Shown: positions 54,924 to 63,874 of the stretch, piece by piece
How the letters are laid out: every line of letters begins with the position of its first letter
Position numbering within the stretch: position 1 is the stretch's first letter
Made by a program: the position numbers and the translations under genes
The notes under the pieces: generated by a model
Seen by the model: only the letters and a program-made list of their open reading frames with translations
What the model was told of the DNA's origin: nothing
Database searches by the model: none
Source of the DNA: Streptomyces lycii
GTDB lineage: Bacteria > Actinomycetota > Actinomycetes > Streptomycetales > Streptomycetaceae
DNA length: 64,000 nucleotides
Reading direction: 5' to 3'
Assembly: GCF_009735685.1 (NCBI RefSeq)
Contig: NZ_WHPN01000293.1
Coordinates: 1-64,000 of the forward strand

Positions 54924-56114
54924 GTGCACGAGGCCGTCTCCTTCCCGCAGACCCGCACCTGCCCGCTACGGCCGCCCCATGGCTACGCCGAGCTGACCGC
55001 ACAGGGTCCGCTGCACCGCGTCGAGTTCGTGGACGGCAGGACCGGCTGGGTGGTCACCCGGCACGAGGAGGCCCGCGCGCTGCTGAGCGACCCCCGGCTC
55101 TCGTCCGACCGGGCCGACCCCGGCTTCCCGAAGATCTCGCCGCGCGCGCTGGTCGTCCGCGGGCAGCCCCCGTCCTTCATCGGCATGGACCCGCCGGAAC
55201 ACGGCCGCCACCGGCGCATGGCGATCTCCGAGTTCACCGTCCGACGGATCAACGCGCTGCGCCCGCGGATCGAGGAGATCGCGGAGCAGGCCGCCGGCCG
55301 GCTGCGCGCGGCCGGTCCCCCCGCCGACGTGGTCGCCCACTACGCGTTGCCGATCCCGTCCCTGGTGATCTGCGAAGTGCTCGGCGTGCCTTACTCCGAT
55401 CACGAGTTCTTCGAGGACACCAGCCGCCGGATCGCGCGGGCCGGATCCGACGAGGAGACCGCCGCCTCGGTCAGGGAGCTCGCCCAGTACCTGGACTCGC
55501 TGGTCGAAGCCGCGACCAAGCGCCCCGGCCCCGGCCTGATCGGCAAAATGGTCCGCGAAGAACTCGCCCGCGGCGAGATCACCCGCGAGTCCCTCGTCAG
55601 CACGGCGATGCTGCTGCTCGCCGCGGGACACGAGACCACGGCGAACATGATCGGCCTCGGCATCGCGACCCTCCTCGAACACCCGGACCAGCTCGCCGAG
55701 TTCCGCGCCGACCCGGACGTCGTCCCCGGCGCCGTCGAAGAGATGCTGCGTTACGCCTCCGTCGCCGACACCACGGGACTCCGCGTGGCCACGGAGGACA
55801 TCGAGATCGCCGGCCGGCTCATCCGCGCCGGCGAAGGGGTGGCGATCCCGAACGGGCCGGCGAACTTCGACCCCGCGGTGTTCCCCGACCCGGACACCTT
55901 CGACATCCACCGCGGCTCGCGCCGGCACAACGCGTTCGGCTACGGCGTCCACCAGTGCCTCGGGCAGAATCTCGCGCGCCTCGAACTCCGGGTCGCGCTG
56001 CCCCTCCTCTTCGAACGCTTCCCCACCCTGCGGTTCGCCACCCCGGCAGCCGGCTTCGAACCCCGCCGCCCCGATGTGAACCAGGGCCTCGACACCCTGA
56101 CCGTCACCTGGTGA
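54924..56114 (+). CDS. Cytochrome P450 (CYP105-like)
   Basis: 396 residues. I-helix LLLAAGHETTANM (231-243), ExxR at 273-276 (EMLR), PERF-like region near 315-325, heme loop FGYGVHQCLGQNLARLEL with Cys345 as heme ligand. GTG start after TTCGAGGTGCTCC. Followed 15 bases later by its ferredoxin, so the electron chain is ferredoxin to heme. Soluble monooxygenase for small molecules, typical of drug-metabolising CYP105 enzymes. Repressed by the divergent TetR. Confidence 0.92.
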   Translation: MHEAVSFPQTRTCPLRPPHGYAELTAQGPLHRVEFVDGRTGWVVTRHEEARALLSDPRLSSDRADPGFPKISPRALVVRGQPPSFIGMDPPEHGRHRRMAISEFTVRRINALRPRIEEIAEQAAGRLRAAGPPADVVAHYALPIPSLVICEVLGVPYSDHEFFEDTSRRIARAGSDEETAASVRELAQYLDSLVEAATKRPGPGLIGKMVREELARGEITRESLVSTAMLLLAAGHETTANMIGLGIATLLEHPDQLAEFRADPDVVPGAVEEMLRYASVADTTGLRVATEDIEIAGRLIRAGEGVAIPNGPANFDPAVFPDPDTFDIHRGSRRHNAFGYGVHQCLGQNLARLELRVALPLLFERFPTLRFATPAAGFEPRRPDVNQGLDTLTVTW

Positions 56115-56129
56115 GACAAGGAGACCACG

Positions 56130-56318
56130 ATGCACGTCACCGCGGACCGGGATGTCTGCGTCGGGGCAGGCCAGTGCGTACGCGCCGCGCCCGACGTATT
56201 CGACCAGGACGAGGAGGGAATCGTCCTGGTGCTGCGGCAACAGGCCGGCGACGACCGGCGCGAGATCACCGAGGAAGCGGCAGCCGTCTGCCCGTCGGGT
56301 GCGGTCCGCCTCACCTGA
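56130..56318 (+). CDS. [3Fe-4S] ferredoxin
   Basis: 62 residues: Cys10 and Cys16 in CVGAGQC, then Cys54 in AVCPSGAVRL, the three-Cys pattern of CYP105-partner ferredoxins (the fourth position is Ala20). Carries electrons to the upstream P450. GGAG lies just before the ATG. Confidence 0.92.
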   Translation: MHVTADRDVCVGAGQCVRAAPDVFDQDEEGIVLVLRQQAGDDRREITEEAAAVCPSGAVRLT

Positions 56319-56546
56319 CCACACACCACGTGCTCCCCGGACGCCGGGTCACCGCGCTTCCGCGGCGCCCGCCCACCGGGCCCGACGCACGCCGGCCTCC
56401 TCCGCGTCCGCCCCGGAGATGTCACCGGGGCGGGCGCGGACGGGTTCAGCCGGCTGTTCGGTGCGGGCTTCTCCCAGCCGGACCCGGCGCCCGTCCGGTG
56501 GCCCGGTGCCCCTGCCCCGCACCTCGGAAGACTCCGGCCGTTGCGC

Positions 56547-57131
56547 TCACTTACGGGCCTTGATGCCGTCCAAGGCCATGGCGAGCACCCGGTCCTGCTG
56601 TGCCTCCTGGACGAAATTCGCCCCGCTGACGCCGTTGACCAGGAAGAGCACATCGTCGAAGCTCACATCGGCCCGGGCCCGGCCGGCGCTCTGCGCGCGT
56701 TCGAGAAGCGGACGGCCGGCCGCATGGATCATCTCGCGGCCGGTCACGAACATCTCGGCGCGGTGCGCGATGGCGTCGTAGAGGGCCTTCTTGGTGGTCG
56801 CGTAGCTGACGAACTGGCGCAGCCAGCTCTCCAGGGCGTCCCAGGGTTCGAGGCTGTCCAGATCGGCCGCCATCCGGGCCAGGGCTTCGACCTCGTCCAG
56901 GTAGACGGCCTCGAACAAGTGCTGGCGTGTGGGGAAGTTGCGGTAGAGCGTCGCGATGTTGACCCCGGCCCGACGGGCGATTCCCTCCAGCGAGGCACCG
57001 GCCCCCTCGGCGGCGAACACCTCACGAGCGGCATCAAGCAGGGCGTCGAAGTTGCGGCGTGCGTCGGCGCGCGCCGGCCGGCTCACGGTGAAACCGGTTT
57101 CGGCTCGCCCGCCGGACTCGGTGGTGGCCAT
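56547..57131 (-). CDS. TetR-family regulator (next to NAD(P)-binding gene)
   Basis: 194 residues: RADARRNFDALLDAAREVFA, helix-turn-helix LEGIARRAGVNIATLYRNFP, ligand domain with TGREMIHAAGRPLLERAQSA. ATG start with GGAGGATGCGTC before it. Divergent from the reductase at 57248; the double palindrome at 57190-57221 is its likely operator. The 230-base gap after its stop shows nothing. Confidence 0.88.
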   Translation of the reverse strand: MATTESGGRAETGFTVSRPARADARRNFDALLDAAREVFAAEGAGASLEGIARRAGVNIATLYRNFPTRQHLFEAVYLDEVEALARMAADLDSLEPWDALESWLRQFVSYATTKKALYDAIAHRAEMFVTGREMIHAAGRPLLERAQSAGRARADVSFDDVLFLVNGVSGANFVQEAQQDRVLAMALDGIKARK

Positions 57132-57189
57132 GACGCATCCTCCTGATCTGCCAATCCCGAGAAACGAAGGGGGTCCTGCGCTAAAGTCA

Positions 57190-57221
57190 AGGCATGCCTG
57201 CGATTACGCGCAGGCATGCCT
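57190..57221. promoter_or_regulatory. TetR operator, double palindrome
   Basis: AGGCATGCCTGCG (57190-57202), ATTACG, CGCAGGCATGCCT (57209-57221). The 13-bp arms are exact complements, and each contains the palindrome AGGCATGCCT, so two dimers could bind side by side. Confidence 0.8.
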
Positions 57222-57247
57222 ACCTTATTCGGAACGGGCAGGAGACC

Positions 57248-57925
57248 ATGACCACCATCGGCTTCATCGGCAGCGGCAACCTCGGCAGCACGCTCGCCCG
57301 CCTCGCGGTCGACGCCGGCCACGACGTCGTCCTCAGCAACAGCCGCGGCCCGCAAACCCTGCAGGGACTGGTCGCGCGACTCGGCCCGCGCGCCCGCGCA
57401 GCGACCCCCGTCGGGGCCGCGGCCGCCGGCGACCTCGTGGTGGTGACCATTCCGGTCAGGGCCCACCGGCAGGTCCCCGCCGAACCCCTCCACGGCAAGA
57501 CCGTCATCGACACCCTCAACTACGACCCCGCCCGCCAGGGCCGCGTCCCCGGGATCGACGCCGGCGACACCCCGGCCCACCTCCTTCTTGCCGCGCACCT
57601 GACCCGCTCGCACGTCGTCAAGGCATTCAGCAGCATCTTCTTCAAACACCTGGCCACCCTGGGGCGCCCGGCCGGCGCCCCGGACCGCAGCGCGCTTCCC
57701 GTGGCCGGCGACGACGCCACCGCCAAGAAGACAGTCGCCACCCTGATCGATTCGCTCGGCTACGACGCGTACGACGTGGGCCCCCTCGCCGAGAGCCGCC
57801 GGTTCGCGCCCGGCACGCCCGCGCAGCTCGCCCATCTCGACCCGGCCGGGATGTTCGCGGCCCCCGGACGGCCCGTGTCCGCGGAGCGTCTCGCCAAGCT
57901 TCTCGAGGCACAGGAAACGCCATGA
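57248..57925 (+). CDS. NAD(P)-binding reductase, NpdG-like
   Basis: 225 residues: GFIGSGNLGSTLARLAVDAG (Rossmann loop), VLSNSRGPQTLQGLV, VVTIPVRAHRQVPAEPL, TVIDTLNYDPARQGR. Start ATG 57248 after CAGGAGACC; an upstream ATG at 57194 lies inside the operator and is not a start. Controlled by the divergent TetR. Related to the protein at 51327-51950. Confidence 0.85.
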   Translation: MTTIGFIGSGNLGSTLARLAVDAGHDVVLSNSRGPQTLQGLVARLGPRARAATPVGAAAAGDLVVVTIPVRAHRQVPAEPLHGKTVIDTLNYDPARQGRVPGIDAGDTPAHLLLAAHLTRSHVVKAFSSIFFKHLATLGRPAGAPDRSALPVAGDDATAKKTVATLIDSLGYDAYDVGPLAESRRFAPGTPAQLAHLDPAGMFAAPGRPVSAERLAKLLEAQETP

Positions 57926-57974
57926 CCGGCACGTACCGCCCTCCCCGCGCCGCGGGGAGCACCGACGGGCATGC

Positions 57975-58538
57975 TCAGGTGCCGGGGGCACCGAGGCCCG
58001 CGACGACGAGTTGGAAGGCGCGGTCCGCCGGAGCCGCCGGGACGGTGTGATTCTCGGTGGCCAGGGCGATTCCGACGATCAGTACGAGCAGATCGTCGAT
58101 GGTGACGTCTGCGCGGACAGCATGGTCGTCAATGGCCTTGCGCAGCAGCAAGGCGCCAGCCGCACCGATGACTGCCGCACAGGACTCCTGGGCCGCCTCG
58201 TCCTCGAGGGGCTGATAGGAGAGGACGTCTGCCAGACCACGTGCGGCGAGCGAGTAGGCGAGCAGCTCGCGCAGCCACTCCACCAGCGCGGCGCGGCTGT
58301 CGCGCTCGCCGCAGAGCGTACGAGCGCGATCGCACAGGGCATGGACGCGCTGTTCGAAGACGGCTTCGAGCAGGGCTTTGCGGGTCGGGAAGTGGCGCCG
58401 CACGGTGGCTGATCCGACGCCTGCGATGCGGGCGATCCGCTCCAGCGAGGCATGGGCCCCCTGTGCCGCCACCTCGGCCTCGGCCACCGCGAGGATGTGC
58501 GCGTAGTTGCGCCGGGCATCCGAGCGCTGGCCGGTCAT
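57975..58538 (-). CDS. TetR-family regulator (next to NmrA gene)
   Basis: 187 residues: SDARRNYAHILAVAEAEVAA, helix-turn-helix LERIARIAGVGSATVRRHFP, ligand domain GLADVLSYQPLEDEAAQESC. Start ATG 58536-58538 with ACTGGAGAGATC before it. Divergent from the NmrA-like gene and probably its repressor. Confidence 0.87.
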   Translation of the reverse strand: MTGQRSDARRNYAHILAVAEAEVAAQGAHASLERIARIAGVGSATVRRHFPTRKALLEAVFEQRVHALCDRARTLCGERDSRAALVEWLRELLAYSLAARGLADVLSYQPLEDEAAQESCAAVIGAAGALLLRKAIDDHAVRADVTIDDLLVLIVGIALATENHTVPAAPADRAFQLVVAGLGAPGT

Positions 58539-58560
58539 GATCTCTCCAGTGTTGATAAGT

Positions 58561-58612
58561 GGCGGGCCCCGCCATATTGTAGCGAAGCAAGAAACGGCGG
58601 GCCCCGCCGTTT
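58561..58612. promoter_or_regulatory. TetR operators ahead of the NmrA gene
   Basis: GGCGGGCCCCGCC occurs at 58561-58573 and 58596-58608, 35 bases apart. The second is widened to AAACGGCGGG-C-CCCGCCGTTT (58592-58612, 10-bp arms). Confidence 0.7.
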
Positions 58613-58644
58613 TGGTGTGCGTGACCGCTCGAGGGGATGTGCTC

Positions 58645-59568
58645 ATGGCCTCTGCCGCAACACCGGTTCTCGTCACCGGTGCCACTGGCCGACAAGGCGG
58701 CGCCACCGCCCGCACCCTGCTGGCGCAGGGAACACCCGTGCGGGCCCTGGTGCGCGACCGGAGTACGCCGCGCGCACGGGCCGTCGAAGAACTCGGTGCC
58801 GACCTGTTCGTGGGCGATCTCACCGAACCTGCGACCCTCGAGGCGGCCATGGACGGCGTGCGGGCCGTCTTCTCGGTGCAGATGCCCGCGTACACCGAGC
58901 AGGGGTTCGACTTCGCCGGCGAGATCAGCCAGGCGTACAACCTCATGACGACTGCGCGGGCTGCCGGTGTGGAGCAGTTCGTCCAGTCCTCCACCAGCGG
59001 CGTGGGGCAGCACGTCGAGGCTCCGGGCTGGGCCGAAGGACGCTGGGCGGTGATGGAGGCCCCGCTCGGCACGAAGGCTGCCGTCCAGGACCGGCTGCGC
59101 GAACTCGACTTTCCCTACTGGACGTTGCTCAAGCCGTCGTTCTTCATGGAGAACTTCGAGCCGTCCATGCGGTTCTACTTCCCCCGCGGCGTCGAAGGAG
59201 GTCTGGTCACCGTCGTCAAACCGGGCACGCACCTGGCACTCGTAGCGGCGAAAGACGTGGGCCGAGCCGCGGCAGCCGCCCTGTCCGCCCCCGCCGGCTT
59301 CCACCGAGTGGAACTGGAACTCAGCAGCGATTACCTGACCATGACCGAGATCGCCGAGATCCTTTCCCGCGCCCTGGGCGTCGCGCTGACGGCCCCGGAC
59401 ATGACGGAGGAACAGGCCCGCGCCGCCGGCATGGGAGACATGGGGGCCACACACGCGTTCATGGAGGTGGTCGGCCAGCCGGCCCGGCCACAGTTCGCTC
59501 GTGCGCTGGGCATCGACCTGACCAGTTTCGAAGAGTGGGCACACGAGCACCTGCGGACCGCCGTCTGA
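58645..59568 (+). CDS. NmrA-family NAD(P)-binding protein
   Basis: 307 residues: VLVTGATGRQGGATARTLLA (NADP loop), VQSSTSGVGQHVEAPGWAEG, FPYWTLLKPSFFMENFEPSM and the C-terminal DMTEEQARAAGMGDMGAT. Atypical short-chain dehydrogenases of this group bind NADP as redox sensors or reduce small quinone-like compounds. ATG 58645 after GAGGGGATGTGCTC. Under the divergent TetR. Confidence 0.87.
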   Translation: MASAATPVLVTGATGRQGGATARTLLAQGTPVRALVRDRSTPRARAVEELGADLFVGDLTEPATLEAAMDGVRAVFSVQMPAYTEQGFDFAGEISQAYNLMTTARAAGVEQFVQSSTSGVGQHVEAPGWAEGRWAVMEAPLGTKAAVQDRLRELDFPYWTLLKPSFFMENFEPSMRFYFPRGVEGGLVTVVKPGTHLALVAAKDVGRAAAAALSAPAGFHRVELELSSDYLTMTEIAEILSRALGVALTAPDMTEEQARAAGMGDMGATHAFMEVVGQPARPQFARALGIDLTSFEEWAHEHLRTAV

Positions 59569-60091
59569 ACAGGGAGACATGAGTTTCAGCCGCAGCGGTC
59601 CCGGCGCCCCCGGCACCCGGCCGGCGGGTGAGCGAGGAACTCCGGCGCGCCCGGTCTTGTACGAGAGCCCTCACCGGCTGCGCCGACGAGGACCTGAGGA
59701 CCTCCTGTCCTTCGGCAGCTCGCTTCCGCAGGCGGGAACGCCGGTGGTCCGGCTGTCGAATCGGCAGGCAGCAGAGGTCGCCGTGGGCCGGTGCCGGACA
59801 GCATGTGGCGATCAGAGCCGACGGCACGGCCCACCTGGTCCCGGCCCTCGGTGAAACGCCGCTTCTGGTGCACGAGAGAGAACAGCGTCACCGGATGGTG
59901 ACGAGCGCCGACCACCCACCACGGACGTCCGCTGACCCGCACCGGACATCCGTCGTGATCCACTGTGCGACGTCCTCGGTGCGCCGGCGCCACAGCGTCC
60001 TGGCCGCCCCCGGCGCGACGATGCCCCGGAGCACCTTCAGCCACGGGCCGGACGACTCGCGTCTTCATACACCCGGCCCTCCTCCCCCGGT
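59569..60091. other. Intergenic region without a recognisable gene
   Basis: About 520 bases; the ORFs are short and have no family. It separates the TetR/NmrA unit from the Mrr-like gene that reads toward it. Confidence 0.5.
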
Positions 60092-60799
60092 TCAGCCGGA
60101 CAGCGTGCGTGCGCGGACGGCCGCACGCCGGACGGGTGCTGCCCTGCCCGGCCGGGCGGGCAGGCGGAGCAGCTGGTGCACGGGGAGTCCCTGCTCGGCC
60201 CACGTGCGGAGCCGGTCCCGGTCGATCCAGTGGACGCCGTGCCGCTCACCCCACGCCTTGGCGTCGCGGGTGAAGGAGCCGTTGGTGACCACGACCGCGG
60301 TGTCGGCGCGGTGCACCGGCCCCGCGGTGCCCTTGACCTGGTACATGACCGAGGAGCCGACTTTTCCGCCGGTGCGGGTGTGTTTGGCCTGCAGCACGAT
60401 CCGTCCCCGCTGCGGGTGGTGCCCGATGACGTCAGCGGCCTGGTCCCCCTGCCGTCCCACATGCCGGGCCGACCAGCCGTCCCGGATCAGCAGATCGCGC
60501 AGCGCCGTCTCGAATGCCTGGTCGGTCAGGGCGTCGAGGTGCGCAAGCGTCAGGCGCAACGCCGCCAGTGCCCGCCAACGGCTGCGCCGGGCGCGGAGCC
60601 GGTGCAGCGTCACTGCGATGCCGTAACAGGCACCGGCAGCCGCCGCGGCGCTCCACACCGGCCAGGCGCGGGCCAGTTCGTCGAGCGCGGCCAGCGCCAT
60701 CTGCCCCAGCAAGGTCGCGGCGGCAACGCCGACGACGGCGGCCGCGAGATACTCGCCCCTCCCCCGCGGACGGCGCAGCCCGATACGGCGACGGGCCAT
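60092..60799 (-). CDS. Membrane-anchored Mrr-like restriction endonuclease
   Basis: 235 residues. Two hydrophobic helices (YLAAAVVGVAAATLLGQMAL and VWSAAAAAGACYGIAVTL), then an Mrr_cat domain: FETALRDLLIRDGW, the PD-(D/E)xK core GDQAADVIGHHP (Asp123) and IVLQAKHTR (Gln137-Ala-Lys139), then QVKGTAGPVHRADTAVVVTN. Mrr-type nucleases cut modified DNA. The membrane anchor is seen in some actinobacterial forms and may tie it to DNA entry or to cell-wall-associated defence. The ATG overlaps the upstream small gene's stop (ATGA), so the two are coupled. Confidence 0.82.
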   Translation of the reverse strand: MARRRIGLRRPRGRGEYLAAAVVGVAAATLLGQMALAALDELARAWPVWSAAAAAGACYGIAVTLHRLRARRSRWRALAALRLTLAHLDALTDQAFETALRDLLIRDGWSARHVGRQGDQAADVIGHHPQRGRIVLQAKHTRTGGKVGSSVMYQVKGTAGPVHRADTAVVVTNGSFTRDAKAWGERHGVHWIDRDRLRTWAEQGLPVHQLLRLPARPGRAAPVRRAAVRARTLSG

Positions 60800-60999
60800 C
60801 ACGGGGCCGCCGGCGCCGATACCGACGGTTGCGGACGGACCGGCTGCTCGCCGGAGGTGTCGCTGAAACCGAAGACCTGCCCCCACAGCCAGACCCCGGC
60901 GACCAGCGCGGCGATCGTCCAACCGCTCATCTTCTTCGAACCCGGCCGCGGATTGCGCCGGTAGTGGCTGCGAACGACGTGGTATCCCTGCGGTGCCAT
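60799..60999 (-). CDS. Small membrane protein coupled to the Mrr-like nuclease
   Basis: 66 residues with one membrane segment, WTIAALVAGVWLWGQVFGF, after a basic start (SHYRRNPRPGSKKM) and an acidic-poor tail. Start ATG 60997-60999; its stop overlaps the nuclease start. Its function is unknown; the coupling suggests it works with the nuclease. Confidence 0.6.
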   Translation of the reverse strand: MAPQGYHVVRSHYRRNPRPGSKKMSGWTIAALVAGVWLWGQVFGFSDTSGEQPVRPQPSVSAPAAP

Positions 61000-61443
61000 G
61001 CCCGCCCCTTCCCTCTCCCGCGGGCCGCCCGCGCGACCCGCTTCCCTGGGAACGGGTTTAGCAGCGCCTACCGACAAAAACCGGTGGATCATGGCCGCAA
61101 ACGGGATGTCCACGACAACAACCGGCCACCGGGTGAAAGGCCCGTACCGGCCCATTGGTGCAGGTCAGCCGCCCACCGGCACGGTGCCGCACCGGCGATT
61201 TGCGGACGTCCTGAACCCAGCAGGACGAAAGCCGCGCCGATACGCCAACGGGCAAGGCCCGCCGCGGAGTCCGCGCACCCGCACAGGCCCGGCCGCCACA
61301 CCTCCGACGGCCGGAGCGGGCGTGACGTCACCCGCACTCAACCGCTCCGGTGACCGGCCCTGGGCCCCGTCCCGGCCGGCCTGCTGGCTCGCGCCGCTCG
61401 CGGCCTCGATGTGGGCGAGCTGGGCGGCGAGGCTGCCGCGCCG
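61000..61443. other. Intergenic region without a recognisable gene
   Basis: About 440 bases with no recognised protein and only short GC-rich inverted repeats. Confidence 0.5.
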
Positions 61444-62235
61444 CTACGGCCGGGTCGACGTGCTGGTGAGGAAGTCCAGGACCAGGGGGCCGGCGTGGCC
61501 GCGGGCTTCCTCGAAGTAGGCGTGGCGGGCGCCGGGGATCAGGTGGAGCCGGGCGCCGGGGATGCGGTCGGCGAGCAGGGCGGCGTTGGCGGTGGGGTTG
61601 AGCAGGTCGTCGGTTCCGTGGAGGACGAGGGTGGGTGCGCTGATGCCGGGCAGGAGGTCCCAGGCGTTGTGCCGGTCGCTGGCCGCGAGGTGGCGGCGCC
61701 GGGAGTGGGCGGGCATGCGGGGGTCGCCGAGGGTGTGGTACGGGCCGGGGTGGCCGGCGAGCCAGCGGGGCGTGTACATCAGCTCCAGCAGGGCTTGCCG
61801 CGCGGCTCCGGGCTGAGGCTGCGCCAGCGCCCGGCGGACGTCGTCGCCGCGTTCGATGCCGTACGGGCCGCCGGGTGAGGTGCAGCCGAGGACCAGGGCG
61901 CCGACCCGGTGCGGGTGGCGGGCGGCGAGTTGCTGGGCCACACGGCCGCCCATGGACGTGCCGTAGATGTCGGCCCGGTCGATGCCGAGGTCGTCGAGGA
62001 CGGCGATGACGTCCTGGGCGAACAGTTCGGTGCTGTGGGGGGTGTCGGGCTTGTCGCTGTCGCCGGTGCCGCGGTAGTCGAGGGTGAGAGTGCTCCGGGC
62101 CGGGTGGAAGTCGGCGCGGACCCGGTCCCACCAGTGGTGGTTGTTCGCCTGGCCCGCCAGCAGGACGAGGGGCGGCCCGTCGCCTTGGAACTGGTGGGCG
62201 ATGCGAGTCCCGTCGGGTGTCGTCGTGTACGTCAT
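61444..62235 (-). CDS. Alpha/beta hydrolase
   Basis: 263 residues: VLLAGQANNHHWWDRVRAD (oxyanion region), DYRGTGDSDKPDTPHSTEL, nucleophile in YGTSMGGRVAQQLAARHP, Asp in LHGTDDLLNP and His in GARHAYFEE. ATG start MTYTTTPDGTRIAHQF. Single-gene unit; substrate unknown. The 302-base gap to its right holds no gene. Confidence 0.87.
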   Translation of the reverse strand: MTYTTTPDGTRIAHQFQGDGPPLVLLAGQANNHHWWDRVRADFHPARSTLTLDYRGTGDSDKPDTPHSTELFAQDVIAVLDDLGIDRADIYGTSMGGRVAQQLAARHPHRVGALVLGCTSPGGPYGIERGDDVRRALAQPQPGAARQALLELMYTPRWLAGHPGPYHTLGDPRMPAHSRRRHLAASDRHNAWDLLPGISAPTLVLHGTDDLLNPTANAALLADRIPGARLHLIPGARHAYFEEARGHAGPLVLDFLTSTSTRP

Positions 62236-62537
62236 CGGCTGGTTTCCTCAACTCCGGTGTGGGCGGGCACGGTACTCCGTCCGGGCCCTGAGCGGCCGTG
62301 AACTGCGGGAGGCCACGGGCGCGGGGGAAGCCGTAGCGGGAGATCAGCACCGCCCGTCCGCGGGAGCACGCCGGCGCCCGCCGGCCGGGCGGCGGTCGGC
62401 CTGTCGGAGAGCGGACATGTTCCGGCTCCCATGACGCCGGCCTTCGGTGGTCAGCAGCACACGGGGTCGCGGCGGCGGTGGACGGGCGCGGCGCGGGCGG
62501 GTAGCAGCGGCGGTTTGGTCACGGCTAACGTAACCGC

Positions 62538-63317
62538 ATGGACCGGGGCGAACGGCAACTTCACAGCTCGTCGTTCGGCGCGGCGGCGGCCGCATACGCC
62601 GAGCACCGCCCGGATTACGCACAGGCCGCGGTGCGCTGGGCGCTCGAGCCCGCGCCGGGCCCGCGTGTGCTCGACCTCGGAGCGGGAACCGGCAAACTGA
62701 CCGCCACGCTGGTCGCGACGGGCTCCGACGTCACCGCGGTCGAGCCCGACCCTGCGATGCTGACCGAGCTGTGCTGCGCGCTGCCCGCTGTCCGTGCCCT
62801 GCAGGGCAGCGCCGAGGCGATACCGCTGCCGGACGCGTCCGTCGACGCGGTGCTGGCCGGCAACGCCATGCACTGGTTCGACATGGCCGTCGCGGGAGCC
62901 GAGATCGCCAGGGTCCTCACGCCCGGCGGCATCCTGGCGGGGCTGTGGAATGTCATGGACGACCGGGTCGAGTGGGTCGCCGAACTCGCCCGGGTCAGCG
63001 GGAGCGCGGCCGTCGGGCCGCGTGACACGCCCGCCGGCTGGCGCGCCGAGACGGCCGGCATGCACCTTCCGAAGACCGGCGGGGCCGCCCGGTTCGGCTC
63101 GCCGGAGCAAGCCGAGTTCCCGCACGGTCAGCGCCGCACCGCCGGCTCTCTCGTCGCGACCCTCGCGACGCGCGCGGGGGTCCTGGTCATGCCGGAACAG
63201 GAACGCCAGCACACGCTCGGCCGGATCCGCGCATTCCTTGCGAGCAGGCCGGAGACCGCCGACGGCGAGTTCACCCTCCCGATGCTGACGGCCGTACTGC
63301 GCGTGCGGCGGCTGTGA
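62538..63317 (+). CDS. Class I SAM-dependent methyltransferase
   Basis: 259 residues: the N-terminal FGAAAAAYAEHRPDYAQAAV, SAM loop VLDLGAGTGKLTATLVATG, then VTAVEPDPAMLTEL and NAMHWFDMAVAGAEIARVL with GGILAGLWNVMDD. This is the UbiE-like/Methyltransf_11 kind. Substrate unknown. ATG start; it stands alone. Confidence 0.87.
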   Translation: MDRGERQLHSSSFGAAAAAYAEHRPDYAQAAVRWALEPAPGPRVLDLGAGTGKLTATLVATGSDVTAVEPDPAMLTELCCALPAVRALQGSAEAIPLPDASVDAVLAGNAMHWFDMAVAGAEIARVLTPGGILAGLWNVMDDRVEWVAELARVSGSAAVGPRDTPAGWRAETAGMHLPKTGGAARFGSPEQAEFPHGQRRTAGSLVATLATRAGVLVMPEQERQHTLGRIRAFLASRPETADGEFTLPMLTAVLRVRRL

Positions 63318-63874
63318 GAGCCGTCGACCACCTGATCTTCCTGCCGGCGAGCCGCGGCCCGGCGACGAGTGTCCGCGCGACCGGCGCCGTCCTCCCGGCC
63401 CCGGCCCGGCCCTGCCCGACCCCTCCGTACGGATCACCGGAACGACGCCCGGTGACGCGCCCGACTGCGCTCGACACCTGCGAGACGCCCGGCAATCCAA
63501 ACTCCCGGGCGCCCGGACGGTGAACCGCTCCCCCGCCCGGCCGGCCCCACGCCCAACGCGAAATCAGCGGCGACACGGCCTGCCCCGGGCTTCCGGTTCC
63601 GGATCGTGGAGGAGAGCCCGCGCCGGGCACGGGAACGCCACACCGGACAACGACCGCAGCGAAGGTGCGGACCGCGGGCGCGAGAGTGCCGCACTCGGCC
63701 GGACGTCGCACCGGGCTCCCGGCCGGGCCGGCTGACGGCCGTCCCTCTGCCGTCACTCCGGGCCCGACTCGCGGACTGGGACGGCAGTTCTTGGCCGTTC
63801 TCCCGGTGGCGCGGTCGTGTCAGCCTGCTGCAGCGGCCGGTTGAGGGGTTCGACGGCCACGTAGACTTCCGGGT
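63318..63874. other. Intergenic region without a recognisable gene
   Basis: About 550 bases between the methyltransferase and the regulator at the window edge. ORFs here have no recognised family. Confidence 0.5.
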
